Positions 18,553-30,181 of a stretch of DNA of 64,000 nucleotides are shown here, in pieces (position 1 is the first letter of the stretch; every line of letters starts with the position of its first letter). The translations under genes and the position numbers were made by a program. The stretch lies in the NCBI RefSeq assembly GCF_900312675.1, contig NZ_OMPC01000009.1, positions 248,001-312,000 of the forward strand, given 5' to 3'. The DNA comes from Aliivibrio sp. EL58 (GTDB lineage: Bacteria > Pseudomonadota > Gammaproteobacteria > Enterobacterales > Vibrionaceae). The notes beneath the pieces are model-generated. The model searched no databases. It worked only from the letters and a program-made list of their open reading frames with translations, and had not been told where the DNA came from.

Positions 18553-18580
18553 CAAAAAAGGAGTGAATAATCACTCCTTC
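18553..18580 (-). terminator. glnB terminator
   Basis: Minus-strand hairpin AAGGAGTGA-TTAT-TCACTCCTT followed by TTTTTTG (arms 18571-18579 and 18558-18566). It ends 4 nt before the start codon of the next gene, so it doubles as that gene's leader. Confidence 0.85.
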
Positions 18581-18638
18581 CTTAAATAGTAATAATGCTA
18601 ACTAGACTAGCAGATACTTTTGACCATTGAAATTACGA

Positions 18639-18986
<348 letters not shown>

Positions 18987-19069
18987 TTAACATTCATATT
19001 TAATATCAGCCTATTATCGTTGAGCCAAAGCGAACATACAACCTAGGAATAGCATTACTTAATTGATGT

Positions 19070-19381
19070 TTACTTCATTGTCGAGTAATACGCCGCTAAA
19101 TTCGCCATATCAGCATCATTCAACATTGCAGCCATCGGTTGCATTACTGCTGAATTACCACCACTACGTTGTTTGTTTTTATACGCTTTTAATGATGATT
19201 CAATATATTGAGCATTTTGCCCTTTTAGATTTGGGTAACCTGGGATAACAGCAATACCATCAACACCATGGCATGATGCACAAATAGCCGACTTTGCTTG
19301 GCCTGCTGCGGCGTCTCCCGCTGCAAATGTCGGTGCTGAGGCCAGTAATGCGATAACTGCTAATCCAATTGTTTTTTTCAT
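19070..19381 (-). CDS. Small periplasmic class I cytochrome c
   Basis: 103 residues: Sec signal (MKKTIGLAVIALLASAPTFA), then a single haem-binding motif C34-A-S-C37-H38 and a late Met-rich stretch (SAVMQPMAAML) giving the axial Met. Resembles cytochrome c553/c5-type soluble electron carriers that feed terminal oxidases or peroxidases. Monocistronic between glnB and tilS. The exact partner cannot be told from sequence. Confidence 0.9.
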   Translation of the reverse strand: MKKTIGLAVIALLASAPTFAAGDAAAGQAKSAICASCHGVDGIAVIPGYPNLKGQNAQYIESSLKAYKNKQRSGGNSAVMQPMAAMLNDADMANLAAYYSTMK

Positions 19382-19433
19382 TATATTGCTCCATTTATAT
19401 TTTCAGTTATTTTGACAAGTTGGTCTAAAATGT

Positions 19434-20777
19434 CTATTTCGAGCCTGATTTCTTCCAGATCAGCTCACACTCTTTCCCTGAAAAGGTGCGACAGACAAAC
19501 AATCCAGCAATAGCGGCAAGCTCTTCATTATAAAAAATCATCGGTAGTCTGCTTCTTTGCCAACTCGGGATACCATACTCTTGATATAGCTTTTTCATTT
19601 TACGACTGCGTTCCCGTACCTCAGGGTGAGCTGTCAGCCCTAAAACATTGAAGCGTACTTCTATTTTTTCATCTTGATTTGGTGCTCTTAACAATAAGCT
19701 TTGCTCATCATTTTTATTGTTTAAACCTCTCTCTTCCACTCCCGTAGAAAAAATTAATCTACCAAGCTCATCTGGCAGGTCTAAAACATCACTCAGCTCT
19801 TTCTTCCAAGTCGAAAGATCTTGGTATTGAGGTAAACAATATAGATTATCTTGAAAACGCCTTAGCTGAATAGCGCCTAGCTCTAATTGTGGATTAGCGT
19901 CTTCTTTGGCTTTTGCTACTTCATTCCACAATATTTGTAATTGCACTTGGCTTGGTAAAGGGATAGCAAACTGCTTTAACCAAAGTCTTAATAACATATT
20001 ACGAGCTAATTCCGATTCACTATTTAGCTGTGAAATAGAAATGCCTTGATACACATTTTGAAACGCGATTAATTTAGGTTGAAGTAATTCACTTAGCAGA
20101 CTTTCTTGTTCCGCACATAATTGAGCACTGCGTGACACAGCAGATGCAAAACTTGGCCAACGTTGTACCAAGTTAGGAACAATCTCATGACGCAAAAAAT
20201 TACGATCAAATCGAGTGTCCTTATTACTTTCATCTTCAACCCATTCAAGTTCATTATCTTGTGCGTATTGCTCAATTTCAGATCGAGAAATCGTGAGTAA
20301 TGGTCGGCACTTATAGCCATTAGATAAAGGAATTACCGCAGGCATAGAAGATAAGCCTGCTGGTCCACTGCCTCTTTTTAATGCCAGAAATAAGGTTTCA
20401 ACTTGATCATCTTGGTGCTGGCCAGTGAGTAATAAACTATTGGCTTGCATGTGCTTTTCTAAGGCTTGATAACGGGCTCTTCTTGCAACCTCTTCTAAAC
20501 TGTCTTGCGCACTAACAACCAGCTGCACTCGTTCAATATAGAGCGGAATAGACAATAAATCACAATGTGCTTGGCATACGGCTTCCCAATCAAAGGCATG
20601 CTTACTCAATCCATGATTTACATGAACAGCAATGCATTCCAATTGTTTCTCTTTAGCATAAATTGAGGCAAGACGAAGCAAGACCATAGAATCAATACCA
20701 CCACTTAAAGCGATTACTAGATGTGGTTTGGCTACAGGGTAAGAATTCAATTGGGATGAGAATTGAGAGTTAAGCAT
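19434..20777 (-). CDS. tilS: tRNA(Ile)-lysidine synthase
   Basis: 447 residues from the ATG at 20777 (MLNSQFSS); a longer in-frame start at 20810 would run into the accA terminator. N-type ATP pyrophosphatase P-loop SGGIDS at 25-30, central TilS substrate-binding domain and C-terminal domain with ERSRKMKKLYQE. Modifies C34 of tRNA-Ile(CAU) to lysidine so that it reads AUA and is charged with Ile; essential. Follows accA as in many gammaproteobacteria, but the terminator between them implies its own promoter or read-through. Confidence 0.95.
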   Translation of the reverse strand: MLNSQFSSQLNSYPVAKPHLVIALSGGIDSMVLLRLASIYAKEKQLECIAVHVNHGLSKHAFDWEAVCQAHCDLLSIPLYIERVQLVVSAQDSLEEVARRARYQALEKHMQANSLLLTGQHQDDQVETLFLALKRGSGPAGLSSMPAVIPLSNGYKCRPLLTISRSEIEQYAQDNELEWVEDESNKDTRFDRNFLRHEIVPNLVQRWPSFASAVSRSAQLCAEQESLLSELLQPKLIAFQNVYQGISISQLNSESELARNMLLRLWLKQFAIPLPSQVQLQILWNEVAKAKEDANPQLELGAIQLRRFQDNLYCLPQYQDLSTWKKELSDVLDLPDELGRLIFSTGVEERGLNNKNDEQSLLLRAPNQDEKIEVRFNVLGLTAHPEVRERSRKMKKLYQEYGIPSWQRSRLPMIFYNEELAAIAGLFVCRTFSGKECELIWKKSGSK

Positions 20778-20797
20778 AACAGTATGTCCAGATAATA

Positions 20798-20824
20798 AAA
20801 AAGCGAGCACTTAGGCTCGCTTTC
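20798..20824 (-). terminator. Terminator at the end of the accA operon
   Basis: Minus-strand GAAAGCGAGCC-TAAG-TGCTCGCTTTTTT. It ends the long rpsB-to-accA directional block just before tilS. Confidence 0.9.
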
Positions 20825-20849
20825 ACTTTACTCTATCTGACAGAAATTA

Positions 20850-21809
20850 TCAGCAGTAACCGTAGCTCATTAGGCGTTGGTAACGGCGATCAAGCAAGGC
20901 TTCTTCATCAAAACCTTCAAGTTCATTCAATTGTTCAATCAAACGAGCCTTAATATTTTCAGCAGTTGCTTTATGGTTACGATGTGCACCACCTAGTGGC
21001 TCATCAATGATCGTATCAATCAACTCAAGCTCTTTTAGACGAGGAGCAACAAGACCCATCGCTTCAGCAGCTTGTGGCGCTTTATCTGAATCACGCCATA
21101 AGATTGAAGCACAACCTTCTGGAGAAATTACTGAGTAAGTAGAATATTGAAGCATGTTAACGTAGTCACCTACACCAATAGCCAATGCACCACCAGAACC
21201 ACCTTCACCAACCACATTACAGATCACTGGAACACTTAGCTCTGACATGATTTTTAGGTTTGTTGCGATAGCTTCAGATTGTCCACGCTCTTCTGCACCA
21301 ACACCTGGGTAAGCACCAGCTGTATCGATAAAAGTAATGATAGGCATTTTAAAACGCTCTGCCATTTGCATTAAACGTTTTGCTTTACGGTAACCTTCAG
21401 GTTTTGGCATGCCAAAATTACGCAGTACTTTTTCTTTTGTACCACGGCCTTTTTGGTGACCAATGATCATCACAGGACGGCCATCTAAACGCGCCATACC
21501 ACCGACTAATGCTTTATCATCAGCAAAAGCACGATCACCCGCTAATTCATCAAACTCTGTAAACATATGTTCGATATAGTCTAGTACATATGGACGCTCT
21601 GGGTGACGAGCAAGCTGTGCCACTTCCCATGCGCCTAAGTCACTAAATGTTTTCTTTTTAAGCTCTAAACATTTATCTTCTAATTGCTTAATTTCTTTTT
21701 CTAGATCAAGCGTATTATCTCCACCACGACGAGAAATATCACGCAGTGCTTCAATTTTAGCTTCTAGTTCTGCAATTGGTTTTTCAAATTCAAGAAAATT
21801 TAGGCTCAT
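20850..21809 (-). CDS. accA: Acetyl-CoA carboxylase carboxyltransferase alpha subunit
   Basis: 319 residues from the ATG at 21809 ([19 protein letters not shown]), same length and N-terminus as E. coli AccA; the codon before it is only a TTG. Crotonase-fold carboxyltransferase that, with AccD, moves CO2 from biotinyl-AccB to acetyl-CoA to make malonyl-CoA for fatty acid synthesis. Visible motifs: [27 protein letters not shown] and [12 protein letters not shown]. Immediately downstream of dnaE (51 bp gap). Confidence 0.97.
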   Translation of the reverse strand: MSLNFLEFEKPIAELEAKIEALRDISRRGGDNTLDLEKEIKQLEDKCLELKKKTFSDLGAWEVAQLARHPERPYVLDYIEHMFTEFDELAGDRAFADDKALVGGMARLDGRPVMIIGHQKGRGTKEKVLRNFGMPKPEGYRKAKRLMQMAERFKMPIITFIDTAGAYPGVGAEERGQSEAIATNLKIMSELSVPVICNVVGEGGSGGALAIGVGDYVNMLQYSTYSVISPEGCASILWRDSDKAPQAAEAMGLVAPRLKELELIDTIIDEPLGGAHRNHKATAENIKARLIEQLNELEGFDEEALLDRRYQRLMSYGYC

Positions 21810-21860
21810 CAAAGAATCCTTGTTAGTTCAAGGCCGCTCAAATTAGCAGCCTTAGTTATT

Positions 21861-24800
21861 CTAGTTAAATTCAAGCTCGACTTGCTGTTCGCCAAGCAAC
21901 GACTTCAAATCATCCATCAGTTGGTCTGTTGGCGTAACTCGCCACTCTGTCCCTAAGACCAACTTAACACGAGCATCTGCTCGCTGATAATATACATTTA
22001 CCGGAACAGTCCCTGCCCGATTAGGCTCTAGTATTTGACTAAAGCGCTCAAAAAATTGGTTATTAATTTGTGCTTCAGTAACAGAAACGGACAATCCACG
22101 AGCGTATTTTTCTCGTGCATCTCCCAATGACATCACTTCACGGGCAGACATTTTAAGCCCCCCATTGAAATCATCAAAGCTGACCTGTCCAGAAACGAGC
22201 ACTATTTTGTCAGTTTCTAGCAAATCGGCGTATCGATCAAGCGCATCAGAGAATAACATGACCTCCATTCGACCCGATCTGTCATCCAAAGTCATCAAAC
22301 CAATACGACTGCCTCGTTTTGTTGTCATTACTCTAGCAGCAATAACTAAACCTGCAACCGTTACCGTTTGATCGCGCCTCGTAACGTGAGCATCATTCAA
22401 ACGCCACGTGGTATATCGAGACAGTTCTTTAATGTACGCATTAACGGGGTGTCCAGTTAAGTAAAGCCCTAACGTTTCTCTTTCCCCTTCAAGCCAGACT
22501 TTTTCAGGCCATCTTGGAACATGAATATACGCTTGCTCTACCTCTTCTGGTGCTTGAGTTAATACCCCAAACATATCCGATTGACCAAACGATTCCGCTT
22601 GATGATGTTGCCCTGCCGCTTTCATTGCATCATCTAAAGAGGCCATTAATGCAGCACGGTGTGGACCTAATCGATCTAATGCTCCAGAACGGATCAGTTT
22701 TTCAACCACTCGTTTATTGGCTTTCTTGGTATCAATTCGAGCACAGAAATCAAATAAATCACGGAAATGCCCGCTTTTATTTCGCGCCTCTATAATGCTT
22801 TCAATTGGGCCTTCACCCACTCCTTTGATTGCACCGATACCATAAACAATCGCGCCACTCTCATCGACATTAAAACGGTAAAGGCCCGCATTAACATCAG
22901 GTGGTAACACTTTTAGTTTCATACGGAAACATTCATCAACAAGACCAATGATCTTATCGGTGTTATCCATATCTGCCGTCATTACCGCTGCCATAAACTC
23001 GGCAGGATAATGGGTTTTTAACCATAATGTCTGGTAAGAAACTAAGGCATAAGCGGCTGAGTGAGATTTGTTAAAACCGTAGCCGGCAAACTTTTCCACC
23101 AAGTCGAAGATTTTCATCGACAACTCACCATCTACACCATTGGCAATCGCACCTTCTTTAAAAGTACCACGCTGCTTTGCCATCTCTTCAGGTTTTTTCT
23201 TACCCATCGCACGACGAAGCATATCTGCGCCACCTAGCGTGTAACCCGCTAAGATCTGTGCGATTTGCATTACTTGTTCTTGATACAAAATAATGCCGTA
23301 AGTTGGCTCTAGTGTTTCTTTTAATGATTCATGTTGCCATGTTGCATCAGGGTAAGATACCTCTTCTCGACCATGTTTACGGTCAATAAAGTTATCTACC
23401 ATGCCTGATTGCAAAGGACCCGGACGGAAGAGTGCTACGAGTGCGATAATATCTTCAAAGCTGTCCGGTTGCAGTCGTTTGATAAGATCTTTCATACCAC
23501 GAGATTCCAGCTGGAATACCGCCGTTGTTTCTGAATTTTGAAGTAGCTTAAATGACGCGTGATCATCCAACGGGATCGACTCGATGCGTATTGGGTCTTT
23601 ACCTTCTTTTTTCAAGCGTGGGTTAACAAGACCCAACGCCCAATCAATAATGGTTAATGTTCTTAACCCCAAGAAGTCGAACTTAACTAGCCCCGCAGTT
23701 TCAACGTCATTTTTATCAAATTGTGTTACTGGAAAATTACCATCAGCATCACAATACAATGGTGCGAAATCAGTAATCGTCGTGGGTGATATAACAACAC
23801 CACCGGCATGCTTACCGGCATTTCGAGTACAACCTTCCAAGATACGACACATATCAATCAAGGCTTTAACTTCTTCATCGGCCTCGTATAATTCTGGAAG
23901 TTGCGGCTCCGCTTCAAACGCCTTAGTCAGCGTCATCCCAGGATCTGGTGGTATTAATTTAGATAGGCGATCAACAAAACCATAAGGGTGACCAAGAACA
24001 CGGCCAACATCACGAATTACCGCTTTTGCAGCCATGGTACCAAAGGTAATGATCTGAGATACCGCATCACGGCCATACATTTCAGCCACGTGCTCAATAA
24101 CCTGATCACGTTTATCCATACAGAAATCGATATCGAAATCGGGCATAGATACACGTTCTGGGTTCAAGAATCGTTCAAACAGAAGATCATATTCAAGAGG
24201 GTCGAGATCGGTAATATCTAGTGCATAAGCAACTAATGAACCCGCACCTGACCCTCGACCTGGACCTACCGGAATATCATTATCTTTAGACCATTGGATA
24301 AATTCCATTACGATTAAGAAATAACCAGGAAAACCCATTTGGTTAACAACGTCTAATTCTATTTGTAGACGTTCATCATATTCTGGACGGCGCTCTAAGC
24401 GTACTTTTTCATCTGGAAATAAAAAGGCTAAACGTCTTTCTAGACCTTCTTGAGACTTCTTAACTAAAAAGTCTTCAATCGTCATCCCTTCGGTTGGGAA
24501 GTTCGGTAAGAAATACTCTCCCAAGCGAACGGTAACATTACAGCGCTTCGCTATTTCAACACTGTTTTCTAACGCTTCAGGAATGTCAGCAAAAAGCTCA
24601 CACATCTCTTCTTCTGAGCGTAAATATTGCTGTTCACTATAAAGCCTTGGTCTACGAGGATCGACAAGAGTAAAGCCGTCATGAATCGCTACACGAATTT
24701 CATGGGCATCAAAATCTTCTGCTTTAATAAAACGAACATCATTGGTTGCAACAACAGGCAACCCTTCTTTTTCTGCGAGATCTACAGCAAAGTGAAGATA

Positions 24801-25340
24801 ACTCTCTTCATCAGGACGACCCGTTCGAGTTAACTCTAAATAATAATGTTCAGGAAAATGAGTTTGATAAAAATCAACACACTCAGTCGCTAACTCTTTG
24901 TTACCTTTAAGTAAGGCTTTACCTACATCACCACTTTTACCACCAGAAAGAAGTATTAACCCTTCTTTATGCTCAACTAACCACTCTTTATCCATAACGG
25001 GAGTATGTTGAACATGGCCTCGTAAATAAGCTTTAGATATTAATAATGTAAGATTTTTATACCCTTCATTATTTTTAGCTAAAACAGTTAAATTAAACAG
25101 CTCATTACCAAACTCTGCTGACTGAACTTTAAAGTCAGCACCAATGATCGGCTTAACCCCTGCTCCATGCGCTGCGTAGTAATACTTAACTAAACCACAT
25201 AGGTTAGTAAAGTCCGTCAAGCCCATGGCTGGCATGTTCATTTCAGCCACTTTCTTCACTAATGGTGGAACTTTAGAAAGTCCATCTACTAATGAAAAGT
25301 CACTGTGTACTCTTAGGTGTACGAATTTAGGTTCTGACAT
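21861..25340 (-). CDS. dnaE: DNA polymerase III alpha subunit
   Basis: 1159 residues, one less than E. coli DnaE. N-terminal PHP domain ([12 protein letters not shown]), palm with catalytic aspartates in PDFDIDFC (D401, D403) and a third in the [13 protein letters not shown] region, then helix-hairpin-helix and an OB-fold ([15 protein letters not shown]), and a C-terminal tau-binding part. Replicative polymerase working with DnaQ. Its ATG overlaps the rnhB stop by one base (TAATG), so translation is coupled. Confidence 0.98.
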   Translation of the reverse strand: MSEPKFVHLRVHSDFSLVDGLSKVPPLVKKVAEMNMPAMGLTDFTNLCGLVKYYYAAHGAGVKPIIGADFKVQSAEFGNELFNLTVLAKNNEGYKNLTLLISKAYLRGHVQHTPVMDKEWLVEHKEGLILLSGGKSGDVGKALLKGNKELATECVDFYQTHFPEHYYLELTRTGRPDEESYLHFAVDLAEKEGLPVVATNDVRFIKAEDFDAHEIRVAIHDGFTLVDPRRPRLYSEQQYLRSEEEMCELFADIPEALENSVEIAKRCNVTVRLGEYFLPNFPTEGMTIEDFLVKKSQEGLERRLAFLFPDEKVRLERRPEYDERLQIELDVVNQMGFPGYFLIVMEFIQWSKDNDIPVGPGRGSGAGSLVAYALDITDLDPLEYDLLFERFLNPERVSMPDFDIDFCMDKRDQVIEHVAEMYGRDAVSQIITFGTMAAKAVIRDVGRVLGHPYGFVDRLSKLIPPDPGMTLTKAFEAEPQLPELYEADEEVKALIDMCRILEGCTRNAGKHAGGVVISPTTITDFAPLYCDADGNFPVTQFDKNDVETAGLVKFDFLGLRTLTIIDWALGLVNPRLKKEGKDPIRIESIPLDDHASFKLLQNSETTAVFQLESRGMKDLIKRLQPDSFEDIIALVALFRPGPLQSGMVDNFIDRKHGREEVSYPDATWQHESLKETLEPTYGIILYQEQVMQIAQILAGYTLGGADMLRRAMGKKKPEEMAKQRGTFKEGAIANGVDGELSMKIFDLVEKFAGYGFNKSHSAAYALVSYQTLWLKTHYPAEFMAAVMTADMDNTDKIIGLVDECFRMKLKVLPPDVNAGLYRFNVDESGAIVYGIGAIKGVGEGPIESIIEARNKSGHFRDLFDFCARIDTKKANKRVVEKLIRSGALDRLGPHRAALMASLDDAMKAAGQHHQAESFGQSDMFGVLTQAPEEVEQAYIHVPRWPEKVWLEGERETLGLYLTGHPVNAYIKELSRYTTWRLNDAHVTRRDQTVTVAGLVIAARVMTTKRGSRIGLMTLDDRSGRMEVMLFSDALDRYADLLETDKIVLVSGQVSFDDFNGGLKMSAREVMSLGDAREKYARGLSVSVTEAQINNQFFERFSQILEPNRAGTVPVNVYYQRADARVKLVLGTEWRVTPTDQLMDDLKSLLGEQQVELEFN

Positions 25341-25963
25341 TACTCAATTCCTAATACACGTTTCACTGGCTTAAAGCTACGTCGATGCTCTGAAATAACT
25401 CCATGCTCCTCAATCGCAGCAAAATGCGCTTTTGTCGGATAGCCTTTATGTTTAGCAAAGCCATATTGAGGAAATTCTTTATCTAGCACTTCCATTTCTC
25501 TGTCACGAGTTACTTTTGCAATAATAGATGCAGCACTGATCTCTTGAACTCGTAAATCACCTTTAACAACCGCTAAGCCATCCATAGGCAGTTCAGGAAC
25601 TTTATTTCCATCTATTAAGGCAAAGTCTGGAGTTATCTTTAATCCAGCAATGGCTCTTTGCATCGCAACCATTGTAGCTTGAAGAATATTTAGTTCATCA
25701 ATTTCATGCGCTTCACAGCGACCTAATGACCATGCTAGTGCTTTTTCTTGGATTTCAGGAAACAGTAAATCACGTTTTTTATCTGTTAATTTTTTAGAAT
25801 CCGTTAATCCTTCAATTGGGTTATTAGGGTCTAAAATAACGGCAGCAGTCACAACTGCACCGACAAGCGGACCTCGGCCTACTTCATCAACCCCTGCAAA
25901 TAACTGGTAACCTTCAGGATATTCAAATGGTGGTAATTCTTTAGCGTCTGTTTTTTTTGTCAT
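25340..25963 (-). CDS. rnhB: Ribonuclease HII
   Basis: 207 residues. Type 2 RNase H with [13 protein letters not shown] near 24-36 (catalytic D26, E27), LTDSKKL, and [11 protein letters not shown]. Removes ribonucleotides misincorporated into DNA. Located between lpxB (4 bp upstream) and dnaE (1-bp overlap), the conserved lpxB-rnhB-dnaE order. Confidence 0.97.
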   Translation of the reverse strand: MTKKTDAKELPPFEYPEGYQLFAGVDEVGRGPLVGAVVTAAVILDPNNPIEGLTDSKKLTDKKRDLLFPEIQEKALAWSLGRCEAHEIDELNILQATMVAMQRAIAGLKITPDFALIDGNKVPELPMDGLAVVKGDLRVQEISAASIIAKVTRDREMEVLDKEFPQYGFAKHKGYPTKAHFAAIEEHGVISEHRRSFKPVKRVLGIE

Positions 25964-25967
25964 GTGA

Positions 25968-27119
25968 TTATTCTGCTGTTTCTTTATTGATTAGACGTAA
26001 TACGGCCTGAGCAGCTTGCTTATCCGCGTCTTTTTTTATCCACTGATGCATTTCAGTGAATTTTTCAATGAGTTCGTGGTTATCGTTACTTAACACTTTT
26101 TCCATTGCGGGATAAAGAAAGTCAGGATGACACTCTTCTTGAATAAACTCTTGAACCAATTCTTTTCCAGCTAATACGTTAGGCAAAGAAACGAATTCTG
26201 TAATAGACAACTTTTGAGCGATCCAACCCGTTAGTTTATTTACTTGATAACCAACAACCATTGGTCGCTTAACTAGCATACATTCTAGAGCAACTGTACC
26301 AGAAGCAAGCAATACGGCATCAGCTGCTGTCATTACATTACGAGCCGTATCCTGAATAATAGTAAATTCTAATTCCGGTGCGGTTTCTTTCCAGATTGTT
26401 TCAAATTGTTCACGTCGTTTTTCATTAACTGCAGCAACGACAAAGCCCATCTCTGGATGTTGTTTATGAATGCGCTGGCAGGTCTCAATGAACGGTTTAG
26501 CGATTAATGCTACTTCACCACCACGACTGCCCGGTAAGACAGCAAGCCATTGACGCTCTTGCTCTAATCCAAGCAGTTCTCTTGCCGCTGCTTTATCACT
26601 TTGCATTGGAATAGCATCAGCAAGCGTATGACCAATAAATTCACAGGCCACATTATATTTATCATAAAATGCTTTTTCAAAAGGCAAGAACGCTAATACT
26701 AAATCAGTGGCAGCATCAATTTTAAAGATACGTTTTGGGCGCCAAGCCCATACAGAAGGGCTCACATAATGAACCGTTTTAATGCCTTTTTCTTTTAATG
26801 TTTTTTCTAAGCGTAAATTAAAATCTGGAGCATCAATACCAATAAAAACATCCGGTGGATTTTGCGTAAAATAACGTACAAGCTCAGCTTTAACTTTTAA
26901 TAAGCGCGGTAAACGACCCAATACTTCCACCAACCCCATTACCGCCAGTTCTTCCATATCAAATAATGACTCACAACCTTGAGCTATCATTTTTGGTCCA
27001 CCGATCCCAACAAACTCTGCATCAGGATATTGCGCTTTAACTGACTTAATAAAGCCTTCACCTAGGGTGTCACCTGAAAGTTCGCCAGCCACAATGCCGA
27101 TTCGTAATGGTTTGGTCAT
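25968..27119 (-). CDS. lpxB: Lipid A disaccharide synthase
   Basis: 383 residues, E. coli LpxB length (382). GT-B glycosyltransferase joining UDP-2,3-diacylglucosamine and lipid X into the lipid A disaccharide. Motifs: [10 protein letters not shown] at 11-20, FVGIGGPKM, the [11 protein letters not shown] loop, and LPGSRGGEV. Peripheral to the inner membrane. A terminator-like hairpin separates it from lpxA upstream, so the lpxB-rnhB-dnaE-accA part may have an additional promoter. Confidence 0.97.
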   Translation of the reverse strand: MTKPLRIGIVAGELSGDTLGEGFIKSVKAQYPDAEFVGIGGPKMIAQGCESLFDMEELAVMGLVEVLGRLPRLLKVKAELVRYFTQNPPDVFIGIDAPDFNLRLEKTLKEKGIKTVHYVSPSVWAWRPKRIFKIDAATDLVLAFLPFEKAFYDKYNVACEFIGHTLADAIPMQSDKAAARELLGLEQERQWLAVLPGSRGGEVALIAKPFIETCQRIHKQHPEMGFVVAAVNEKRREQFETIWKETAPELEFTIIQDTARNVMTAADAVLLASGTVALECMLVKRPMVVGYQVNKLTGWIAQKLSITEFVSLPNVLAGKELVQEFIQEECHPDFLYPAMEKVLSNDNHELIEKFTEMHQWIKKDADKQAAQAVLRLINKETAE

Positions 27120-27126
27120 TTTTGCT

Positions 27127-27160
27127 CCAAAATAAAAAAGGCCTACATCAAGAGGCCTTT
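27127..27160 (-). terminator. Terminator-like hairpin between lpxA and lpxB
   Basis: Minus-strand AAAGGCCT-CTTGATGT-AGGCCTTT followed by TTTATTTTGG: 8-bp stem with U-tract, inside the normally continuous lpx operon. Confidence 0.8.
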
Positions 27161-27193
27161 ATAATATGCTTATATATTTTCTAAACGCCGTTA

Positions 27194-27982
27194 TTAACGA
27201 ATAATACCGCGCGTTGATTTCTCAAACAAATCTAAGAAGCCTTGAAGCACTGGAAATTCATCAATTTCTTTATTTATTTCTGCTTTTGCCTCTTCTAGCG
27301 TATTACCGTTACGATAAAGCGCTTTATAAGCACGGCGAATTGCATGGATTTCTGGTCTTTCAAAACCACGACGTTTTAATCCTTCGATGTTGATGCCGAA
27401 AGGTTTACAGTGGTTACCTTGCGCCATCACAAATGGAGGCACGTCTTGAACAACAACAGATGCGCCACCAATAAAGCTATGAGCACCAACTGTACAGAAC
27501 TGATGAACAGGTGATAATGCAGAAACAATCGCATAATCTTCAACCGTTACATGCCCTGCTAACGTGGCATTATTACCCATGATGATATTGTCACCAAGGA
27601 TACAATCGTGTGCGATATGAACATTTACACAAAGTAGATTATCACTACCAACAGTAGTCACACCACGGTCTTGAATCGTACCACGGTGAATCTGAACACT
27701 TTCACGGATAACGTTACGATCGCCAATAACGACGGTCGTAGCTTCACCACTGTATTTTTTATCTTGGCTTTCTTCACCAAGAATAGCGAATGCAAAAATA
27801 CGGTTTCCTTTACCTATCGTCGTATCACCTTTGATAACTACGTGCGACATTACTTCCGTATCTTCACCAATCGTCACATTACCTGAGATATAAGTAAACG
27901 GACCAACAGAAGCATTAGCCCCAATGGTTACGTTTCCTTCAATCACAGCTGATGGATGAATTTTAGCCGTTTCATGAATCAT
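27194..27982 (-). CDS. lpxA: UDP-N-acetylglucosamine acyltransferase
   Basis: 262 residues from the ATG at 27982 ([14 protein letters not shown]), identical in length to E. coli LpxA; a start 24 nt earlier would run into fabZ. First step of lipid A synthesis: 3-O-acylation of UDP-GlcNAc from acyl-ACP. Left-handed beta-helix of hexapeptide repeats with the catalytic base H125 ([10 protein letters not shown]) and a helical C-terminus. Begins 2 bp after the fabZ stop, so it is probably translationally coupled. Confidence 0.97.
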   Translation of the reverse strand: MIHETAKIHPSAVIEGNVTIGANASVGPFTYISGNVTIGEDTEVMSHVVIKGDTTIGKGNRIFAFAILGEESQDKKYSGEATTVVIGDRNVIRESVQIHRGTIQDRGVTTVGSDNLLCVNVHIAHDCILGDNIIMGNNATLAGHVTVEDYAIVSALSPVHQFCTVGAHSFIGGASVVVQDVPPFVMAQGNHCKPFGINIEGLKRRGFERPEIHAIRRAYKALYRNGNTLEEAKAEINKEIDEFPVLQGFLDLFEKSTRGIIR

Positions 27983-27984
27983 AA

Positions 27985-28437
27985 TTAAAACTCTCGTCTC
28001 GCACACTTAAGCTCTGCAGAACACACTACTGCACCATCAACTTTAGCCACACCATTAAATAGTGCGATACCACGACGGTCTTTAATGAATTCCACTTCAA
28101 TCATTAATTGGTCACCAGGAACTACTGGCTTACGGAATTTTGCTTTATCAATACTAGCAAAGTAATACAGTTCATTTTCAGCGGGTGCGCCAAATGATTT
28201 AAATGCTAGCAAACCTGTCGCTTGAGCCATCGCTTCAAGAATCAATACACCAGGAAAGATTGGCATCTGTGGAAAGTGGCCAGTAAATTGAGGTTCATTT
28301 ACAGACACATTTTTGATCGCGTGTAGGTATTTTTCTTCTTCGAAATCGGTTACACGATCAATCAATAAAAAAGGGTAACGGTGAGGTAAAAGCGCTTGGA
28401 TTTCTGTAATATTTAATGTTTTATTTTCACGAGTCAA
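27985..28437 (-). CDS. fabZ: 3-hydroxyacyl-ACP dehydratase FabZ
   Basis: 150 residues starting at the TTG at 28437 ([12 protein letters not shown]), chosen because an AGGA site lies 8 nt before it; with this start the catalytic pair falls at H54 and E68 ([19 protein letters not shown]). The only earlier start is another TTG at 28458, inside the ribosome-site region. Hot-dog fold dehydratase acting on 3-hydroxyacyl-ACP in fatty acid elongation; competes with LpxA for hydroxymyristoyl-ACP, which explains the clustering. Confidence 0.95.
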   Translation of the reverse strand: MTRENKTLNITEIQALLPHRYPFLLIDRVTDFEEEKYLHAIKNVSVNEPQFTGHFPQMPIFPGVLILEAMAQATGLLAFKSFGAPAENELYYFASIDKAKFRKPVVPGDQLMIEVEFIKDRRGIALFNGVAKVDGAVVCSAELKCARREF

Positions 28438-28511
28438 AATAATATTCCTGTAAAACAATATCGTATCTGAGTCTTAGTGTAGCTCAAATAGAGTAATAAT
28501 AGATAGACAAA

Positions 28512-28530
28512 GGTCTGCAAAATGCAGACC
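28512..28530 (-). terminator. Weak terminator-like hairpin between lpxD and fabZ
   Basis: Perfect 8-bp stem GGTCTGCA / TGCAGACC with a 3-nt loop; on the minus strand it is followed only by TTTGTCT, so termination would be partial at most. Confidence 0.5.
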
Positions 28531-28564
28531 AATACTTATTAATTAGAATGTGACAAAGGGATAA

Positions 28565-29584
28565 CTAATCGACCAGTTTTCTCTCTACTGCCTTTAAGCG
28601 CTTGTTCATATCGTCAATCTTATGCACACGCGTTGCGGTTTTACGCCATTCTTTGTTGGTTTGCAGTGGGATACCTGAAGAATACATGCCCTTCTCAGCA
28701 ATGCCTCTCATAACCATACCCATACCAGTAATGGTAACACCGTCGGTAATTTCAATATGACCGTTGATCACTGAACCACCACCAATAATGCAATGCTTAC
28801 CAATTTTGGTACTGCCAGCAACAATTGTACCACCAGCCATCGCAGAACCTGATCCGATTTGTACGTTATGTGCTATCTGAATGTGGTTATCAATGATTAC
28901 ATTGCTTTCAATAACAGTATTATCAATCGCACCACGGTCAATTGCCGTATTAGCGCCGATCTCAACATTATCACCAATAATCACAGAACCTAGCTGTGGG
29001 ATTTTCACCCATGTGCCACGATCATTTGCATAACCAAAGCCATCAGAACCAATGACTGTACCTGCTTGAACAAGACAAGATTCACCAATTTCGACACGAT
29101 GATAAACAGATACGTTAGCCCATAACTTAGTATTTTTACCAATTTTAGCTTCTTGACCGATAAAACAGCCAGCGCCAATAATCGCACCATCTGCAATAAC
29201 AGCTTTTGATTCAATAACTGCATTATGACCAATAGCAACACCTTCACCAATCACGGCATCATCAGCAATGAATGCTGACGCTGCAATGTCTTTTGCTGGT
29301 GCAGGTGTTGTATCTAACGCTTGCGCTGCTAATGCGAAACCCAAATACGGATCTTTCATTATCAATGCGTTTGATTGGCAAAATTCCACATCTGCTTCTT
29401 TAACTATCACAGCAGTGGCTTGGCAATCACCCATTTGCTTACGATATTTAGCATCAGAAAGAAACGTAATGTCCCCTTCACCAGCTTTGCTCATCGAAGC
29501 GATAGAATGAACAACAACATCACCATTTCCGTGGACTGTTGCACCTAGTTTTTTTGCCAATTCAGCAAGCGTAATACGAGTCAT
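28565..29584 (-). CDS. lpxD: UDP-3-O-(3-hydroxyacyl)glucosamine N-acyltransferase
   Basis: 339 residues from the ATG at 29584 ([14 protein letters not shown]). Third lipid A enzyme, adding the N-linked hydroxyacyl chain. N-terminal uridine-binding domain (1-100), hexapeptide-repeat beta-helix (about 101-310) and C-terminal helices. The catalytic base is H239 (QIAHNVQIG), the same number as in E. coli. 8 bp downstream of skp and upstream of fabZ. Confidence 0.97.
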   Translation of the reverse strand: MTRITLAELAKKLGATVHGNGDVVVHSIASMSKAGEGDITFLSDAKYRKQMGDCQATAVIVKEADVEFCQSNALIMKDPYLGFALAAQALDTTPAPAKDIAASAFIADDAVIGEGVAIGHNAVIESKAVIADGAIIGAGCFIGQEAKIGKNTKLWANVSVYHRVEIGESCLVQAGTVIGSDGFGYANDRGTWVKIPQLGSVIIGDNVEIGANTAIDRGAIDNTVIESNVIIDNHIQIAHNVQIGSGSAMAGGTIVAGSTKIGKHCIIGGGSVINGHIEITDGVTITGMGMVMRGIAEKGMYSSGIPLQTNKEWRKTATRVHKIDDMNKRLKAVERKLVD

Positions 29585-29592
29585 GTTCAACC

Positions 29593-30102
29593 TTATTTAA
29601 TTGCTTTAATTACTTTTTCAGATAGGTTGTCTTCTGGTTTTGCCCAAAGAAGTGTCGCTGCATCAACAACCATATCGTAACCTTCTTTATTTGCTACTTT
29701 TTCAACAGTTTGCTGCACTTGCATAATCAATTTCTGACGCTCTTCACCTTGACGACGACGGTTATCTTCATCTAATGCTTGTGCTTTTAATTTGTAATCT
29801 GATTGTAGAGAAGCGATCTCACGTTCTAGTTTAGTCTTACCAGATGCACCTAGTAGCTCACCGTCACGTTTGATTGTTTCTACTTTATCTTTGATTTTTG
29901 ATTCTAAGCTGCGTAGTTCATCAATACGATCTTTAAATTCAGCACGAAGTTTTTCTGAAATAGCTTCACGCTGTGGCATCTGTTGAACGATTTGAGCCAT
30001 GTTCACATAACCAATTTTAGTTGCTGCTTCTGCTGCATTAGCAAAAAAAGAACCACTTAACATTACTGCGCCTAAAGCGGCTACTTTTACTAATTTTTTC
30101 AA
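29593..30102 (-). CDS. skp: Periplasmic chaperone Skp (OmpH)
   Basis: About 169 residues: signal peptide ([22 protein letters not shown]), then a charged, coiled-coil rich chain, as in the Skp trimer that holds unfolded outer-membrane proteins for BamA. Start: AAGGA lies only 1 nt before the ATG at 30108 but 7 nt before the TTG at 30102, so TTG is preferred; the alternative adds two residues. Sits between bamA and lpxD, the conserved order. Confidence 0.93.
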   Translation of the reverse strand: MKKLVKVAALGAVMLSGSFFANAAEAATKIGYVNMAQIVQQMPQREAISEKLRAEFKDRIDELRSLESKIKDKVETIKRDGELLGASGKTKLEREIASLQSDYKLKAQALDEDNRRRQGEERQKLIMQVQQTVEKVANKEGYDMVVDAATLLWAKPEDNLSEKVIKAIK

Positions 30103-30181
30103 AATCATATCCTTACTTGATTATTATTGACCTAAATAGGTTTGTTTTACATTAACACTTTTCTATTAGAGCTATCAATAC

